A stretch of 39,191 nucleotides of DNA from positions 1 through 39,191 of the forward strand of contig JBAZPO010000026.1 in NCBI GenBank assembly GCA_041648175.1, read 5' to 3'. Positions within the stretch are counted from its first letter, which is position 1, and each line of letters starts with the position of its first letter. The DNA is from Desulfobaccales bacterium (GTDB taxonomy: Bacteria > Desulfobacterota > Desulfobaccia > Desulfobaccales > 0-14-0-80-60-11). Shown piece after piece: positions 38,721 to 39,191 of the stretch. The position numbers and the translations under genes are program-made. The notes under the pieces are model-generated. The model was not told where the DNA came from, made no database searches, and worked only from the letters and a program-made list of their open reading frames with translations.

Positions 38721-38747
38721 TGATCCCCTCCAGTGAGGGGATTTTTT
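38721..38747 (+). terminator. Rho-independent terminator after the tRNA-Lys half
   Basis: ATCCCCTC (38723-38730), loop CAGT and GAGGGGAT (38735-38742) form an 8-bp stem that runs into six T. It would end the transcript from 38629-38657 after about 80 bases. Confidence 0.85.
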
Positions 38748-38778
38748 ATTGGGGGACTATGCGGGAGTCCTCATTTAT

Positions 38779-38802
38779 TTACGTGGGGTTTTACGTGGGG
38801 TT
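38779..38802 (+). repeat. tandem 12-base repeat, with an inverted copy of its core at 39027-39034
   Basis: TTACGTGGGGTT occurs twice in direct succession; its core TACGTGGG occurs inverted at 39027-39034. The three copies flank the tRNA-Pro fragment. Possible integrase arm sites. Confidence 0.55.
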
Positions 38803-38889
38803 TTATTCCAAGGCATGACTTTTTATGCCTATCCAGGCCATGCGGCCCTTATCAATAGTGCGTGTTTTAAAGGCTCTCAAGGCAGGGCT

Positions 38890-38934
38890 ACCGCTCCCAA
38901 AGCAGGCGCGCTAACCAGGCTGCGCTACGTCCCG
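38890..38934 (-). other. tRNA-Pro(TGG) 5' half on the reverse strand
   Basis: Read from 38934 leftward, the sequence CGGGACGTAGCGCAGCCTGG and onward gives acceptor 5' strand, D arm, CCTGC and the loop TTTGGGA of a tRNA-Pro with anticodon TGG. The 3' anticodon strand is imperfect (GCGGT) and no T arm or acceptor 3' strand follows. No promoter or terminator is evident. It is a tRNA fragment cut near the anticodon, like the tRNA-Lys half 170 bases away. Confidence 0.68.
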
Positions 38935-39191
38935 AAAGCCGTTTTCAATAATTTAGCTCTTTCCTCAGAATTTTGTAAGAGATTTTCCTGCCAACAAACT
39001 GGAAAGTCAGCTTTTCTTGAAATCCACCCACGTAGCAGCCTGATTTTTCAAGCTCTTTTTTTGCGTTAGCCAGTTCGAGCAGGGGAAATTCAGGGAATTC
39101 CTGAGAACAATATCAGGTGAGCACCGGATTGTTTAGGGTTTGCGGTCCGGTGATAATCCCGGTAAGCGTGAGAAAGTAGGGTAGGCTTATG
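38935..39191. other. no gene seen; two inverted repeats
   Basis: I find no convincing gene here on either strand. It holds a near-palindrome TCAGGGAATTCCTGA (about 39091-39105) and a 7-bp inverted repeat CACCGGA (39122-39128) / TCCGGTG (39146-39152). The forward open frame 38749-39069 has no ribosome site and reads through the tRNA-Pro fragment. Confidence 0.5.

Noticed and set aside
38749..39069. Forward 106-codon ORF at the right end
   Set aside because: There is no ribosome site, and it runs through a tandem repeat and the tRNA-Pro fragment, so it is not a gene.
1..39191. CRISPR array, insertion sequence or transposase
   Set aside because: No regularly spaced repeats with unique spacers, no terminal inverted repeats flanking a transposase-like gene, and no DDE-type protein were found.

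Overview
The window is a temperate siphovirus genome (free phage or prophage) with lambda-like architecture. I see no clear host gene. Codon use rich in G/C third positions, frequent TTG/GTG starts with strong GGAGG ribosome sites and the style of the small zinc-ribbon proteins suggest a Gram-negative host, perhaps Desulfobacterota; that host guess is inference only.

Layout. (1) Positions 1-4859: a leftward operon of 13 mostly tiny genes, ending in a DUF5131 (phage Gp37/Gp68-type) three-cysteine protein and a DndC-like PAPS-reductase-superfamily protein that runs off the left edge. A capsid-decoration-like protein also lies in this operon. (2) Positions 4860-7450: the immunity region. A leftward promoter (PL-like, 5116-5143) and a rightward promoter (PR-like, 6180-6207) share an 18-base sequence with one mismatch. 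Between them lie a short CI-like repressor, a SWIM-type zinc-finger gene in the place of lambda rexAB, and a leftward terminator. Each early transcript carries one copy of a ~100-base element (4932-5035 leftward, 7259-7359 rightward). Both copies fold into two stem-loops with compensating base changes, and they sit where lambda has nutL/nutR and HK022 has putL/putR. (3) Positions 7454-12698: the rightward early operon, with two CII-like proteins, small zinc ribbons, an interrupted deoxyribosyltransferase-like gene, dNMP kinase, cold-shock protein and a replication initiator gene with internal iteron-like repeats. (4) Positions 12699-27601: packaging, head and tail genes: Nu1-like proteins, GpA-type terminase, gpW-like, portal, protease with nested scaffold, decoration, capsid, tail completion, tail tube, two chaperone frames joined by a -1 frameshift at A AAA AAC, tape measure and minor tail. 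(5) Positions 27576-27992: a reverse-strand lipoprotein 'moron'. (6) Positions 28049-35310: tail tip (NlpC/P60 protein, J-like protein) and fibres. (7) Positions 35381-37147: lysis genes, with a two-domain endolysin and a 3TM holin. (8) Positions 37151-39191: small DNA-binding genes, then a 700-base region without genes. It carries a consensus promoter, a tRNA-Lys 5' half ending at the anticodon arm and followed by a terminator, a reverse-strand tRNA-Pro 5' half, and short repeats resembling integrase arm sites. No integrase gene is visible.

How it works together (inference): the repressor controls PL and PR; early transcripts pass through the RNA elements, which may antiterminate without an N-like protein (none was recognised); CII-like proteins and the origin inside the initiator gene follow; the late block then builds a non-contractile-tailed virion. 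The most notable points are the paired RNA elements, the rex-position SWIM gene, the tRNA halves with their repeats, the DndC-like/DUF5131 pair, and two small early genes interrupted by single-base lesions or recoding.
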